From Adiantum capillus-veneris (Eukaryota > Streptophyta > Polypodiopsida > Polypodiales > Pteridaceae), in contig CM043944.1 in the NCBI GenBank assembly GCA_014529385.2, positions 54,288,268 to 54,352,267 of the forward strand: a DNA stretch of 64,000 nucleotides, given 5' to 3'. Position 1 is the first letter of the stretch. The number at the start of each line of letters is the position of its first letter. The notes below the pieces were generated by a model, which did not search any database, was not told the DNA's origin, and was given only the letters and a program-made list of their open reading frames with translations. The translations under genes and the position numbers were made by a program. Positions 1 to 11,115 of this stretch are shown piece by piece.

Positions 1-555
1 CCCTTGAGACATCCTACGCGTAGGATGTCTATGTTTATAGAATTGCAGGTTTTCTTCACAGAACCCTTGCAAATGCTCTTTTATATGCACAACATCAGTC
101 AGTCAGACAAAAATGTCCACAAAAACTTGTTTAATGCATTTTTACCCTCAAAAGCACACTTTTTCGTGATTTCAAATGCAATCAAGCACTTTAGCAAATA
201 ATTCAGTGATGAATAGCTCTAGATCAGAATCGGATCACTTACCTAAAGCTACTCCTACAAATCATATAGGGTTTTGCATCTATGAGTAGAAAAACGCTTC
301 ACTGCCACACACGGACTAGTAAACGCTTTTATCACCTCACAAATTACTCAACCACCAACAACTACTTTAATCCACAGATCCTAACTAAACCTGTCTAGTC
401 ACAGACCCTCGGCAAGACACACGCTTCCTGGCTATCCACTTGATCGCGGAATATCCTCTTTCGGATCCACTTAAGAAAAACGCTTTCTTTAGCCGAAACT
501 AAATCAAGCAACCATCACACGAGTGTTAGTAGGAAACCTACTTAGGTCCTTGTGT
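1..555 (-). other. E-PAL leader fragment (copy 1)
   Basis: This is the part of an LTR-retrotransposon leader next to its primer binding site, read on the minus strand and cut by the window edge. It matches 33511-34066 with only a handful of substitutions in about 550 bases. It contains one complete 24-nt palindrome at 7-30, the same unit that is arrayed at 32127-33541. No convincing coding sequence is present; the short plus-strand ORF at 4-201 also exists in copy 2 but resembles nothing I know. Confidence 0.6.
7..30. repeat. 24-nt perfect palindrome
   Basis: The half-site AGACATCCTACG is followed directly by its exact reverse complement. It is the same palindrome as in the array at 32127-33541, and it aligns with the slightly degraded unit at 33518-33541 of the second block copy. 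Confidence 0.9.
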
Positions 556-573
556 CCCCGGCAGCGGCGCCAA
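556..573 (-). other. Primer binding site of E-PAL (copy 1)
   Basis: On the minus strand it reads TTGGCGCCGCTGCCGGGG, directly abutting the LTR end CCAACA. This is the common plant gypsy PBS type starting TGGCGCC. It fixes the element orientation as minus and identifies the flanking LTR as the 5' LTR. Confidence 0.85.
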
Positions 574-1528
574 TGTTGGACGGGAAGCGACTCACACACC
601 CATGAAGTGCATGCAAACACTACCTAGATCAACATAATGTCAATCGAGGACACAGATGACACGATAGGCACACAGAGGAAATCTCTTAACCTCGTGAGGC
701 TGAGACCATCCTACACATACAGCACTCAGGAAGGCCAACTAAACCACAATCAAGAACCTCACTGCTCTCAACTACACCACCTAGCCACATACACACATAC
801 GAAAGGTAACTCACCTAATCATGCCAGATTCCTACGAAACTTAAGGAACACCATCCCCTCACTAGGATACACCTGTCCCTAAGCTTCTACACTCAAAATC
901 CTCACTCGAAACCTATCTGCAGAAAACGCGTAGGATGACAGAGCTGAAATTTGAAAGTGTCCGAAACTGAAATTTATGAGTACCTATGAGTAACTTAAGT
1001 CACCACGATTCTATAGGCTACTAGCACGCAGAAAATAGACATCGTTTGATACACTTACGGCCACAAATAGCTCGTAGATGCGTCGGCGTGTGCACTTCGT
1101 CTCGCGTGGAATGCTTGGCATTGTCCCGTAGCTCTCGTCGAGCCTACAACAATGGTGCAGTCGAATCTCCAATGCGTTGAGCGAGCTGGGCGTAGCGAGA
1201 GGATGAAGCTCATGCTCACTCTCTTTCTCTCTCACACAGAGTAGACGGCAGCGCTAAAGTTTGATTATGAAAAGTCCTTTTACAAAATGACCTAGGTACC
1301 TTATATACTAAGGCTACCTTAGGTTTAACCAAAAATGGGATTGAAAGGGTCAAATAGATTTGTATTCACAATCTGGAAGTGCCATTGCACCCCGGCTTCC
1401 GAAACTGGAATAACTACTCATTACAAATGACGTTTATATCTATAATCCGCAGCATTTCATAACTCGCAAAAGATAAAACTTTGGTACGAAACTTGAGTTA
1501 TGTTGTGTTGTTGACCCAACGATCAACA
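574..1528 (-). repeat. E-PAL 5' LTR (copy 1)
   Basis: The LTR is 955 bp, begins TGTTGG and ends ATCAACA (TGTTG/CAACA inverted ends), and abuts the PBS. The copy at 34085-35039 has exactly the same length. A TATA-like TATATAA lies on the minus strand at 1301-1307. It contains half of the 24-nt palindrome (ACGCGTAGGATG, near 928-939). Just beyond 1528 the sequence becomes the E-GAG LTR, so E-PAL appears to have inserted into that LTR and removed or displaced its end. Confidence 0.75.
1301..1307 (-). promoter_or_regulatory. TATA-like box in E-PAL LTR
   Basis: TATATAA on the minus strand lies about 225 bp inside the LTR start. It is conserved at 34812-34818. The placement is compatible with an LTR promoter; assignment is by motif only. 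Confidence 0.4.
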
Positions 1529-2701
1529 GAGCTCTCGCTCTTCGCAGCCGCTTCACGAGGATTTGCCTTCCCTGCCATGCTTCCATCCTCAAGCGCACGA
1601 AGTGTATCTCTTTTTCTCTCGTTCTCCTCCCCTTTTTTCCAAGGCAAAAGGGCAAACCTCCTTCTTGGAAAAAAAACCCTGCTCAGCTTCCCTCTTTTCC
1701 TTTTTTCTTTCTCAATCAAACTTTTCTCTACCAATAGCGCCGGCGCTATTGCCTTTTGTAGCTTCCCTTAGTTTTTTTTTTTAACCTTCTTTTGTGGCCC
1801 TTAGTTTTGAAGCTCAACCTTCCTTTTTTCAACTCCAGCCAACCCTTGCCTTTTTCATTTACAAAACAAAGGGATCTCCAACATTTGACTCACGTGCCGT
1901 CGGTGCCACGTGTTCGGGTTCGCCTAACACTCCTCTCGTCAAGTTTCCTTCTGCCAACTTCACACCTGGAGAAAATTTTCACATTCAAAATATTTTCCAT
2001 CCTTTTACCGCAAGTCGCCCCCCTTGGAAAAAAATCAAGTCCGCCCCCTTTTGTTGTGATTATCCGTCAACTTGAAGTGGGCGCATGCCGATGTCCTTGA
2101 CTCCGATTTAGATGCTGTCGACTCCGGCTAGTATCACATGCTGCATACTACCCACCAGACACTTGGCGAGCTCGAGAAAACACCAAATGGCATGTTTCCC
2201 AATGCGGCCCTACCGCCTCGAAACTGGCCCCTGACAAAACTTGATTGTCCATAACTTTCCATCCAGAAGCCCGATTCTCAATCCGAAAAGACTTGGCGTG
2301 CTCCACAACTTGAGCACTTCCCGTGTATCATTTCACACCCACCTTGACCAACCACCTGTGCTCGCCCAATCCGGCGAGGATCTGCAAACGCATCCCACTT
2401 CAACTTGCCATATCTTGCACATCCGGGCTCCGTTTGATGAGCCGTCTGGACGAGCTTCTAGAGAACCTCGTATACCACATTTCGGGACACATTTTCCGCA
2501 TTTTGAACACCTTGATTTTCCGTCATCATTATCCCACTTTGGAGTTCCCCTTGGCCTAGAAAACCACTTTAAGCATACATTTCCTCTGCCACTCTCTTGC
2601 CTAGGGCCTTTATACCTGCTTTAGCCCTTTGCCATGCGCATGCTAGCACCCTTTGCACTGCATAGCACACTTCCCAACACAGACCAACTTTGGTTGCACC
2701 A
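1529..2701 (-). repeat. E-GAG 3' LTR, truncated (copy 1)
   Basis: It is nearly identical to the corresponding 5' part of the LTR at 4708-6448 (homology starts at ACAGAGCTC, 1526 versus 5275). In minus orientation it starts TGGTGCAACC, just after a polypurine tract. The last ~570 bp of the family's LTR are absent because the E-PAL LTR begins there. The plus-strand ORFs of about 100 aa inside it recur in every LTR copy only because the LTR is repeated. Confidence 0.75.
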
Positions 2702-2721
2702 TCATTGCCCACCCCCTTGTT
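2702..2721 (-). other. Polypurine tract of E-GAG (copy 1)
   Basis: On the minus strand it reads AACAAGGGGGTGGGCAATGA directly before the LTR start TGGTGCAACC. The core GGGTGGGCAATGA also precedes the 3' LTR of the plus-strand element at 52059. Confidence 0.75.
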
Positions 2722-2878
2722 GAACATTCATGTTCAACCACAAACAGGCTTATTGAACTAACAAAACTGCCACACCAAAACAAACTCTTTGCACACCACA
2801 AAACCACCTAACATATGTACAAAACTTGGCATTTGTCACCCGCCACATTTGTCCATGCGGGTTGCCCAACCCCTTGCT

Positions 2879-4644
2879 TTACCTGCCATATCCACCTGGA
2901 TCAAACACCTGGCATTGATCTCGTCCATCCACTTGTAACATGCTCGCATAGTGCCTCACCAAGGCATCTAGCCAACAATCTACATAAGTTGTTCTCGCCA
3001 TGCTTCCATCACTCCAAGCATCCATAGGCACACTGTCCACTTCCAAAAAAACACCACCAAAAGCATCACCACTCTCCGAGTGCACATCATCATTCACATT
3101 GAACATACCATGCCCTCCCTCCCAACCATATAAAGCGGAGGACTCCTCCACAGACTCCTGTAACTTGCGACATGCCCACTACAATGCTGCACTCATAAGC
3201 ATGGCTTTCACGACCCAATGGCACATCTTCCTTGACAGCTTCACAACACCCATAGCCTGCTCTTCCTCTTCACCCTTGGCCAAATGCACCTGTTTATCAC
3301 CCAAAGGCCTCTCGAACGGCATCATACCATCGCAGTCCATGCCTGTGGCATTCTCAAACACCGTATCCTCATGCTCATCTAAACCAAGAGAGCCACATGG
3401 CTCCACCAATGCCTCTTTCAGACCATCCTCTTCAATCTGTTCACTTTCCACCTCCATGACAGCTTCCTCTTTGGCCAAGCTCCTACCTGCTTCACTATCA
3501 AAACACATTGCACGGCCACTTTAACCAACATCACCATAAGCATGGTGCCACACAAAACCTTTTCATACATATCCTCAGCCCCAAGCTTGGGCACTTCCAC
3601 TTGCTCTTCAGCCACATTGGCAACCATCACATCTTTATATACCAAACTAGGTAGCTCTACCTGTACCATCTCAGGCTCACTAGAGTCCGTCTCTTCGCCA
3701 TAGGATGTGGACCCGTCCTCTTCACCTGTATCCCACAAACTCGAGCTCAAACTCCCATCACCATCACTGCCATAGGCCGACTCTGCACCTGTATTCACAT
3801 CCTTTAGTAGCTCCAAAAAAGCTTGGGTAATGCCAACTTGGCTCTGCACACTCTCATCTTCCAAATCCAAGCTCTTGGTACCTACAACCTGGCCATAACC
3901 TGCCATCTTCTCGAGCAAAGACTCCACAAGAACAGGCTCTAGCTTCACTTGACACTTGGCATCTACCATCTTCGCTGCACACAGACTCTCTTGAACACAT
4001 GGATCGACCTCGTTGGCAAGCACATCCACCATTGGCCTTACCTCAACAGGCTACATACTTCGCATCATTGGCACCATCATCGACGGGCCCAAAGAACATC
4101 CTGCTACTACAATAGGCGTATACTCTATCGGCTTAAGCAAGCTGAGCTCCATCTTTCTTTTCATTTTCTTGCTCTTGACTTTGGACACTTGGACCGCTTC
4201 ACCACAACTTTGCGACTCTTCATCATCAACCTTCTCACAAACCACAACACGCAAGAAACTTTTCCATCTTGAAGCAGTCGCCATTAACCACATGCGTAAC
4301 AGCCACCAACTGCCTCCAGCAAGCTTCAAACTCAGCCACAAAAACCTCAAAATTGGCACTTATATCTTGCCGCAGGCCTTTAATCTGCGCTTCCACTTCA
4401 TTCACCGACATGACCTTGCGAAACTGCAGGAGAAACCGCTCTTTAAAACCTATCCAAATCTGTTTGTCTCCTGCCTGTAGACCATCTAACCAAGCCTTCG
4501 CTTTTCCTCGTAGCACCAAGGGCACCTACGCACCTTCTCATCATCACCTGTCATCTGCAATGACAGCAGGAACAACTCGAAATCTGCCAGCCAATCGTCC
4601 GCATCCTCGCTTCCACTGAAGATCGGGCCACTGCTTTGCCACAT
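2879..4644 (-). pseudogene. E-GAG gag plus acidic ORF, broken (copy 1)
   Basis: The likely start is the ATG at 4644, giving M-W-Q-S-S-G-P followed by D-D-W-L-A-D-F-E, which aligns with the K-D-W-I-A-D-F-E start of the E-TATp gag. The retrotransposon gag core follows (4235-4525). Past the gag the frame continues into an acidic, Ser/Glu-rich region with no protease, RT or integrase motif. Copy 1 is broken by an 8-nt deletion near 4250 (GGATGCAG present in copy 2), a CAG-to-TAG stop near 4050 where copy 2 reads Gln, a frame change near 3500 shared with copy 2, and a stop between 3151 and 3179. Because the two copies carry different stops, their ancestor probably encoded one continuous gag-acidic polyprotein. 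Confidence 0.7.
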
Positions 4645-4684
4645 CCTTGCTTCCAATCACATCACCGAGGAGCTATCAGTGCGC

Positions 4685-4702
4685 TCCTCAGTGGAGGCAC
4701 CA
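4685..4702 (-). other. Probable primer binding site of E-GAG (copy 1)
   Basis: On the minus strand TGGTGCCTCCACTGAGGA lies five bases after an LTR end reading CTCTCCA. The layout parallels E-TATp (LTR end CTCCATCA, short spacer, TGGCGATCC). I cannot assign the priming tRNA. Confidence 0.5.
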
Positions 4703-4707
4703 GAAGA

Positions 4708-6448
4708 TGGAGAGGGGGAATGGGGAACACACTCGACACACACGCAACTGCCCCTATATAGCTCAGGGTATTCACAGCACCCCTCTCCTCTCGAAAACAC
4801 CTTTAAAAAAAACAATTCACACTAGCAGGGCCTGGCCTACACTTCGCCCAACGCACAAACACTCTGCACAATCCTCGGACAGTGATCACAATGATCTTGC
4901 CCGCTTCTCGTACTTCCACAATTTAACACCTCTCTCTCTTTTTCTCTCTCACACACACAGGGGGCCTGGGGGGGCGCACACGCTCACACACACCGACACC
5001 ACACACCTTGGAGACGAGCAAAGAAGAAAGGGGGGAAGGGGAGAAAGACGAGGCCAAAATCGACAATGACAGCTTCTCCTTCAAACCAAAAACCATGTAC
5101 AAATTCCATGAATCGTGCTCAAGGCTACACCATGGCCATCGCCACTTCATACAGAGGGACACACACCTCCCTCGACAAATCGAATCCGTCGGTACACGCC
5201 TCGACGAGAAAATTCACCTTTCGCTTCTCGCTAGCAGAGGCTACTTCTCCTAATAGCCCTCGCTAGCTTCTTCTCTACAGAGCTCTCGCTCTTCACAGCT
5301 GCTTCACGACAATTTGCCTTCCTTGCCATGCTTCCATCCTCGAACCCACGAAGCGTATCTCTTTTTCTCTCCTCCTCCCCTTTTTTCCAAGGCAAAAGGG
5401 CAAACCTCCTTCTTCTAAAAAAAACCCTGCTCAGCTCCCCTCTTTTCCTTTTTTCTTTCTCAATCAAACTTTTCTCTACCAATAACGCCCCCGCTTTTGC
5501 CTTTTGTAGCTTCCCTTAGTTTCTTTTTTAACCTTCTTTTGTGGCCCTTAGTTTTGAAGCTCAACCTTCCTTTTCTCAACTCCAGCCAACCCTTGCCTTT
5601 TTCATTTACAAAACAAAGGGATCTCCAACATTTGACTCACATGCCCTCGGTGCCATGTGTTCGGGTTCGCCTAACACTCCTCTCGTCAAGTTTCCTTCTG
5701 CCAGCTTCACACCTGGAGAAATTTTCCGCATTCAAAATATTTTCCATCCTTTTACCGCAAGTCGCCCCCCTTGGAAAAAAATCAAGTCCGCCCCCTTTTG
5801 TTGTGATTATCCGTCAACTTGAAGTGGGCGCACGCCGATGTCCTTGACTCCGATTCTGGTGCCGTCGACTCCGACTAGCATCACATGCTGCATACTACCC
5901 ACCAGACACTTGGGGAGCTCGAGAAAACACCAAATGGCATGTTTTTCAATGCAGCCCAACCGCCTCGAAACTGGCCCCTGTCAAAACTTGATTAAGTATA
6001 AGACTCCATCCAGAAGCCCGATTCTCAATCCGAAAAGCCTTGGCGTGCTCCACAACTTGAGCACTTCCCGTGTATCATTTCACACCCACCTTGACCAACC
6101 ACCTGTGCCCGCCCAATCCGGCGAGGATCTGCAGACGCATCCCATTTCAACTTGCCATATCTTGCACATCCGGGCTCCGTTTGACGAGCCGTCTGGACGA
6201 GCTTCTAGAGCACCTCGAATATCACATTTCGGGACACATTTTCTGCATTTTGAACACCTTGATTTTCCATCATCATTATCCCACTTTGGAGTTCCCCCTG
6301 GCCTAGAAAACCACTTTAAGCATACATTTCCGCTGCCACTCTCCTGCCTAGGGCCTTCATACCTGCCTTAGCCCTTTGCCATGCGCATGTTAGCACCCTT
6401 TGCACTGCATAGCACACTTCCCAACGCAGACCAACTTTGGTTGCACCA
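4708..6448 (-). repeat. LTR shared by E-GAG (5') and E-TATm (3') (copy 1)
   Basis: About 1.74 kb. On its right side a polypurine tract and the integrase end of E-TATm make it a 3' LTR. On its left side a PBS and gag make it the 5' LTR of E-GAG. The two elements are therefore joined head to tail through one LTR, as expected after LTR-LTR recombination or from a composite tandem insertion. It is near-identical to 1529-2701 where they overlap. It contains pyrimidine-rich stretches and plus-strand ORFs (for example 5838-6371) that I treat as non-coding. Confidence 0.7.
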
Positions 6449-7916
6449 ACGTCACATATTGTCCCCCCAACAAGCATGGAACACTTTCAAATGTTCCATA
6501 TGGATTTCTTGCTTCATCACTTGATTCTTGTCTCATAAGGCTTGAGCCTCTAACGCCATTGACTCTTGCCTTATGAATCTTTCCATCCAAGTACTTGAGT
6601 TGATAGCTTCCAGTATCATACATCTTATGCATCACAAAAGGACCTTCCCACTTTGCCTTGACCTTTGTTTGAAAGGTATTGTCCAAAGCACTATTATACC
6701 TCATAACCAACATGCCCTCACATAGCCCTTTTACCTTTATCTTTTCATTGAATACATCAGCCCTTCTTCTTCCCAAGTCTTCATAGTATCTAATGGCACT
6801 TTATCTATCCAACAAGAGGCTATGCATATATGCCAGTCTCTCCTTTACATGCTCCTCCTCAACCAAACTATGCTTCAAAATGAACTCCAATGAAGGAAGC
6901 ATCACATTAACTGGCATAACACTTTCTTCGCCATAAACCAAATGAAATGGAGTGAACCCCGTGGATGATTTTTGAGTCACTCTACATGCCCACAATGACC
7001 TCTCCAAATACATATCCCAATCTTTTCGATACTCTTTTACAAGCTTGAACAACATCTTTTGCAAAACACCAGTGAATGTCTCCACCAATCCATTGCATTG
7101 TGGATGATAAGGAGTAGCATACCTATGTTTGATCTCCAATTTGTCACCAATTCAGTGATAAGGTCATTTCTAAACTCTTTCAATTGGTCACATACAAGCT
7201 CCAATGGTACTCCAAATCTACAACATATGCAATCAAAGATAAAGTTGCATACATCTTTGCTTGTATCCCTTTTACTAGCCTTTGCTTTTGGCCATCTTGT
7301 CATATAATCCGCTGCACTATATAGTGCTTCCCATTCCTAGTGCCTAGAAGAGGATCAATTACCTCCGCACCCCAATTCTCAAAAGGTCCATAGCTTACAA
7401 TATGTCTCAAAGGCTCGGGCATCAACTTCTATCCTGGTACATTTGGCATTCATGACAGCTTCTACATCAATGCACGGAATCCCTATTCATACTTGGCAAC
7501 GTAAGTTGAGTATTAAATGCTTTCCTTCTCGTAATTTCCACTTCAAAATGGCCTCCACATCTTTCCTCACGACATGCTTTTAAGCAATAAATAATTTCAT
7601 CATGGTAGAGAACTCTTGTCATAACACCATCAGCCCCATTGTGATACATTTGCTCTCCAACCAAGACGTACCTCATAGCTCTTCGTGTGATTGCATGCCT
7701 TTGTTGAGAAGGCAACCCCTTTCTTGCAAAACCCGTTTGCAATACATGCTCTTCCTCATGGAGGGATTCCCTTCCAAAATACCTTGGCTCTCTAATTATC
7801 ACTGCATGCACATCCTTTGTGAACACCTGTTCCACCAACTCATGAGTCCTTACATTCTTTTTTTGGGGTACATGCCATATTTGAAAGGAAGCAAAAGACT
7901 TTAACAACTTTATCAC
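6390..7916 (-). pseudogene. E-TATm integrase, decayed (copy 1)
   Basis: Reading from 7916 down: an integrase N-terminal region (7467-7916; zinc-binding part eroded), a core fragment with R-F-G-V-P-L-E (7037-7303), the YHPQCNGLVE stretch with the catalytic Glu (6801-7139), and the C-terminal region G-R-R-R-A-D-V-F-N-E through W-E-G-P-F-V and Y-Q-L-K-Y-L-D-G (6390-6776). Each piece is in a different frame or separated by stops, so no protein is made. The coding end runs through the PPT into the LTR. The order integrase-PPT-LTR shows this is the 3' end of a gypsy pol. Confidence 0.85.
6449..6472 (-). other. Polypurine tract of E-TATm (copy 1)
   Basis: On the minus strand GTTGGGGGGACAATATG followed by TGACGT lies immediately before the LTR start TGGTGCAACC. 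It differs from the tract in front of the E-GAG 3' LTR, although the LTRs are alike. Confidence 0.7.
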
Positions 7917-9064
7917 TTTGAAAAACTAACCCTTCATGCCTTCTTGATTCACCTTCCATGTACCTTGAACTTGCCGCACAATGAATATAGCATCACCTTT
8001 GATTAAAAGCCTCCTTACATGCCTTTTGACACATTCTTCCAAGCCCAAACAGAGGCTTGCATACTCCGCCTCATTATTACTTTTTACATCCACTTCTTGG
8101 CTTCCAAACCAGCATTCAATGCCATCTTTATCGACAAATACATAACCAATAGTGCCCTTATTAATGGGTGAAAGCATGTTAACCTGTCATGCTTTTTCAT
8201 GTCCCGGACAATGCTAACTAGCATAATTTTGACATATGCTAACTAGTACAATAACTTGAGCTACATCTCCAAGATCTATGACATATAATATATCAATAGA
8301 AAGCACTTGAAACAAGGAATCCAAATGTACAACCTCCGACAAATTTTGATATTATTTGTAAAAAAATTACCGGACACCCAACTTTTTGAAGATGTGCTAA
8401 CTTGAAACTACTAACTAGCACAAAAAGCGCGACAGGTTAACATGCTTTCACCCTAATGCTCCTCTTGAAAGCCCCATCAAAGTATAAGGTACCCTCTACA
8501 TCCTGAAGCTCCGCATGCATAGTTAGACTTGGTACTATTTTATTTTCTAAATATTTCTTCAACTCATTCCTCGCATGAATCTCCTTAAATGTGAGATATC
8601 CGCCATATTTTCTCTCACACTATTCTCCTTAGTAAAGCTCATGTCAAATTGCTGCAAACTAGGTATCCACTTTTGCAATTTAGGACTATCCCCAAGATAC
8701 CTTAGTCATGAGGCAATAAGCTACATGATGTCAACACCACAAAAGGCGTACAAATAAGATAAGAATTCAGCCTTTTTGTTGCATATATCAATGCCCAAAC
8801 CAATTGCTTGATCTCATTCTTCATCTTGCTTATGTAGTAAACCAGCCTCATATAAGATTTCTTTTTTCCTTTTTGCATCAATCACGCACCAATAGCATCC
8901 TCACCCACACTCAAGTTCAAGTCAAAAATTTCATCCCAACAAGGAGGCATCATCAAAGGTAGTGTAGATAGCTTTTCCTTGACGTTCTCAAAAGCTATTT
9001 TCTGATGCTCAGTCTAAAGAAAAGGGTCTTTTCGTGTTGCCTCCTGCAAAGGGTGCACATATTC
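7917..9064 (-). pseudogene. E-TATm dual RNase H region, interrupted (copy 1)
   Basis: From 9064 down it encodes a retroviral-type RNase H (gRH; motif A-I-G-A-L-L-M-Q, best read in copy 2 at 42219-42473), then an archaeal-type RNase H (aRH) beginning F-D-G-A-F-K-R-S-I-N-K-G and continuing to S-N-N-E-A-E-Y and I-K-G-D-A. The aRH is split by a 288-bp MITE at 8166-8453, placed exactly between R-S and I-N. Two RNase H domains in tandem are characteristic of the Tat lineage of plant gypsy elements. Upstream RT is missing here because E-LONG begins at 9065. Confidence 0.8.
8166..8453. mobile_element. 288-bp MITE inside aRH (copy 1)
   Basis: The ends are perfect 23-bp terminal inverted repeats (GGGTGAAAGCATGTTAACCT plus GTC, and its reverse complement), extending with two mismatches to about 32 bp. 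Flanking TAAT at 8162-8165 and 8454-8457 is a 4-bp direct repeat. Removing the element plus one TAAT restores the aRH reading frame, which proves the insertion. No transposase is encoded. The superfamily is uncertain; a 3-bp TAA duplication with one extra T would suggest PIF/Harbinger. Confidence 0.9.
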
Positions 9065-9552
9065 TGTAAGGTCTTCACCTTTCTAGCTGCAAAGGAACCT
9101 ATTTAAAGTTTCCAGGAGAAAGCATTGGTCATTCAATCAGAATCAGGTAAAAACACTATCTCAAAAGCAATTAAAAATGATATTTTTGGAATCTTAAGCA
9201 CAACAAACCCCGGGCTAGAAATTTTCAGAATTAAATTTGGACAAAAACTGACACCACTAGTCCATCCAGAAGATTCAATGTAAATTAAATTGCCAAGAAA
9301 CATTGAATGGTTGTAGTAATCATTTAAGCATAGACTTTTACTAAGGCCTCTCAGATAGTCTACATATATTTACCAATTAAGCAAAAAATAGGTCAAAATT
9401 TAGTAAACTTGAATTTTAAAGCTGGCAGGTGATGGGAGGGGTCATCATTGACTTGCTAGGGACATTAATAGCAGCATGGGTGCTTGTTGAGCTATAGGGC
9501 TGCCTTGGGATGCAAGTTACTGCTATTTCTAGCCTATGAGTGCCCAGAAACC

Positions 9553-9560
9553 TATAAATA
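9553..9560 (+). promoter_or_regulatory. TATA box of E-LONG LTR (copy 1)
   Basis: TATAAATA lies about 490 bp into the LTR, in the context ACCTATAAATATGACC, and is conserved at 43069-43076. The downstream 3' LTR (58444 on) lost it by a deletion between GCAAGCTTG and TCTTGCTTC. Confidence 0.6.
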
Positions 9561-11115
9561 TGACCTCTTGCTTCACAATTTCAGACAAACTCGGAGTCCT
9601 GGCCATTTCACTCTCACGTAGAGAGAACTCTACTCAAAAATCACTAGAGAATAAAAAATCTAGCTTATTATCCACGGTAATTAGCCTAATCTCTTTTTAG
9701 TTAGCAAAATTATACTAATTCACCTCTATTTTCTTAAGTAATATAATTAATTAATAAGATTAATCTTCTTTATATTATAAGCTACTCTCTTAAATCTTAA
9801 TTTTGTTGATTATTTAGATTAAGATTAGTAATATTAATCTAATTAATTATTAAGTCATATTAGGACTAAAATTAATCTTTTCAGTCTTAAATTAAGGATA
9901 ATTATACTAAATAAACTTAGATTAGTATAAGATAATTATCAGAGCTGGAATAGACTGTCAATAAGCTAGAAAATTATCTCTTAAATTTTTTTGATTAGTT
10001 TTTCTTAGTTAATTAGGTAAAAGTTATCTATTTTTAATCAAAAAGCAGATGGAGAACATACTTAATTAGCTAAAAGATTCTCAAGTTACTTATCATAGTT
10101 AGAAAATACTGTTAAATAAACAAGATAAATTACTCATTAATAGATAATTAATCTATGTATTTAATTAAGTAGAAATTAGCTATTTTTAGTCAAACATTAA
10201 AGAGAAAAATTAGTAAATCATGTTAAACAATTATGTGCTATTTATCAAAGTTATTTTACATGTTAAAGAAGCTGTGATAATTATCTTAAGATTATTAAAT
10301 TAATATAACTATTTATCTAAGTCAAATTAGACTGAATTTAGATGTAACTTGAATTGGGAAATTAGCTAAATCACTTAGATAATTATACAGTAATTATCAG
10401 AGCTAGAAATCACTATTAAAAAGCTGGGATAATTAGGCCATGAACAAAAAATTACTTTAGGTAATTAATTAGGCTAAAAATGTTTGTTTCTAAGCATAAA
10501 TTGAAGAGGGAAATTAGCTAAATCACTTAGATAGTTATACAATAATTATTAGAGCTATGAATCATGTTATGAAAATGGAATAATTAGGCCTTGCACAAAA
10601 AGTAAGTTTAACTAATTAATTAGGTTAAAATTACCTATTTTTAAGCATAAATTGAAGGAGAAAATTAGCTTAATTAATTTGGGCTTAAATTTTCCTATTT
10701 CTAGCAAAAGATTAATTAAAATAAATAAAATTTACAATCAAAAGTTTCTACAAAAATTGCAGTAAGTGTAGACTAGTGATATAAAGTTGATAAAATGAAA
10801 TCTTTAAGAGAAAATAAATATAATAAATATTAAGCTCAAAATAAGCCGATTCCAAGCTTAAAATTCGATGGGGAAATTTTGCAAAAAGATATATAAAATT
10901 ATAAGAAAATTAGGAGATCTTAGAAAACCCTTAGGGAAGCTTTGTGAAAAGTTACCATATCTATATAGGAAAATAAGAAATTACTAGGTCAAGAATTTAC
11001 CAATTAAGACTACAAAGTTAACTTTGATTGGGTTACGATTGAATACAAAGGTTAATTCAAGCTTTTAGATAATTTACCTAATGATTAGACGTCCTTTTTA
11101 TAAGGAAAGGAAGTT

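Noticed and set aside
3000-3524. 174-codon plus-strand ORF (and 36509-37033)
   Set aside because: It is antisense to the acidic ORF of E-GAG; Ser/Pro/Thr-rich composition is the mirror of that acidic frame.
4753-4760. CTATATAG as a promoter TATA box of E-GAG
   Set aside because: It lies only about 50 bp before the end of the LTR in minus orientation, too late for the LTR promoter unless R-U5 is extremely short.
5838-6371. 177-codon plus-strand ORF, also at 39355-39888
   Set aside because: It lies wholly inside an LTR on the strand opposite to the element and is repeated only because the LTR is repeated.
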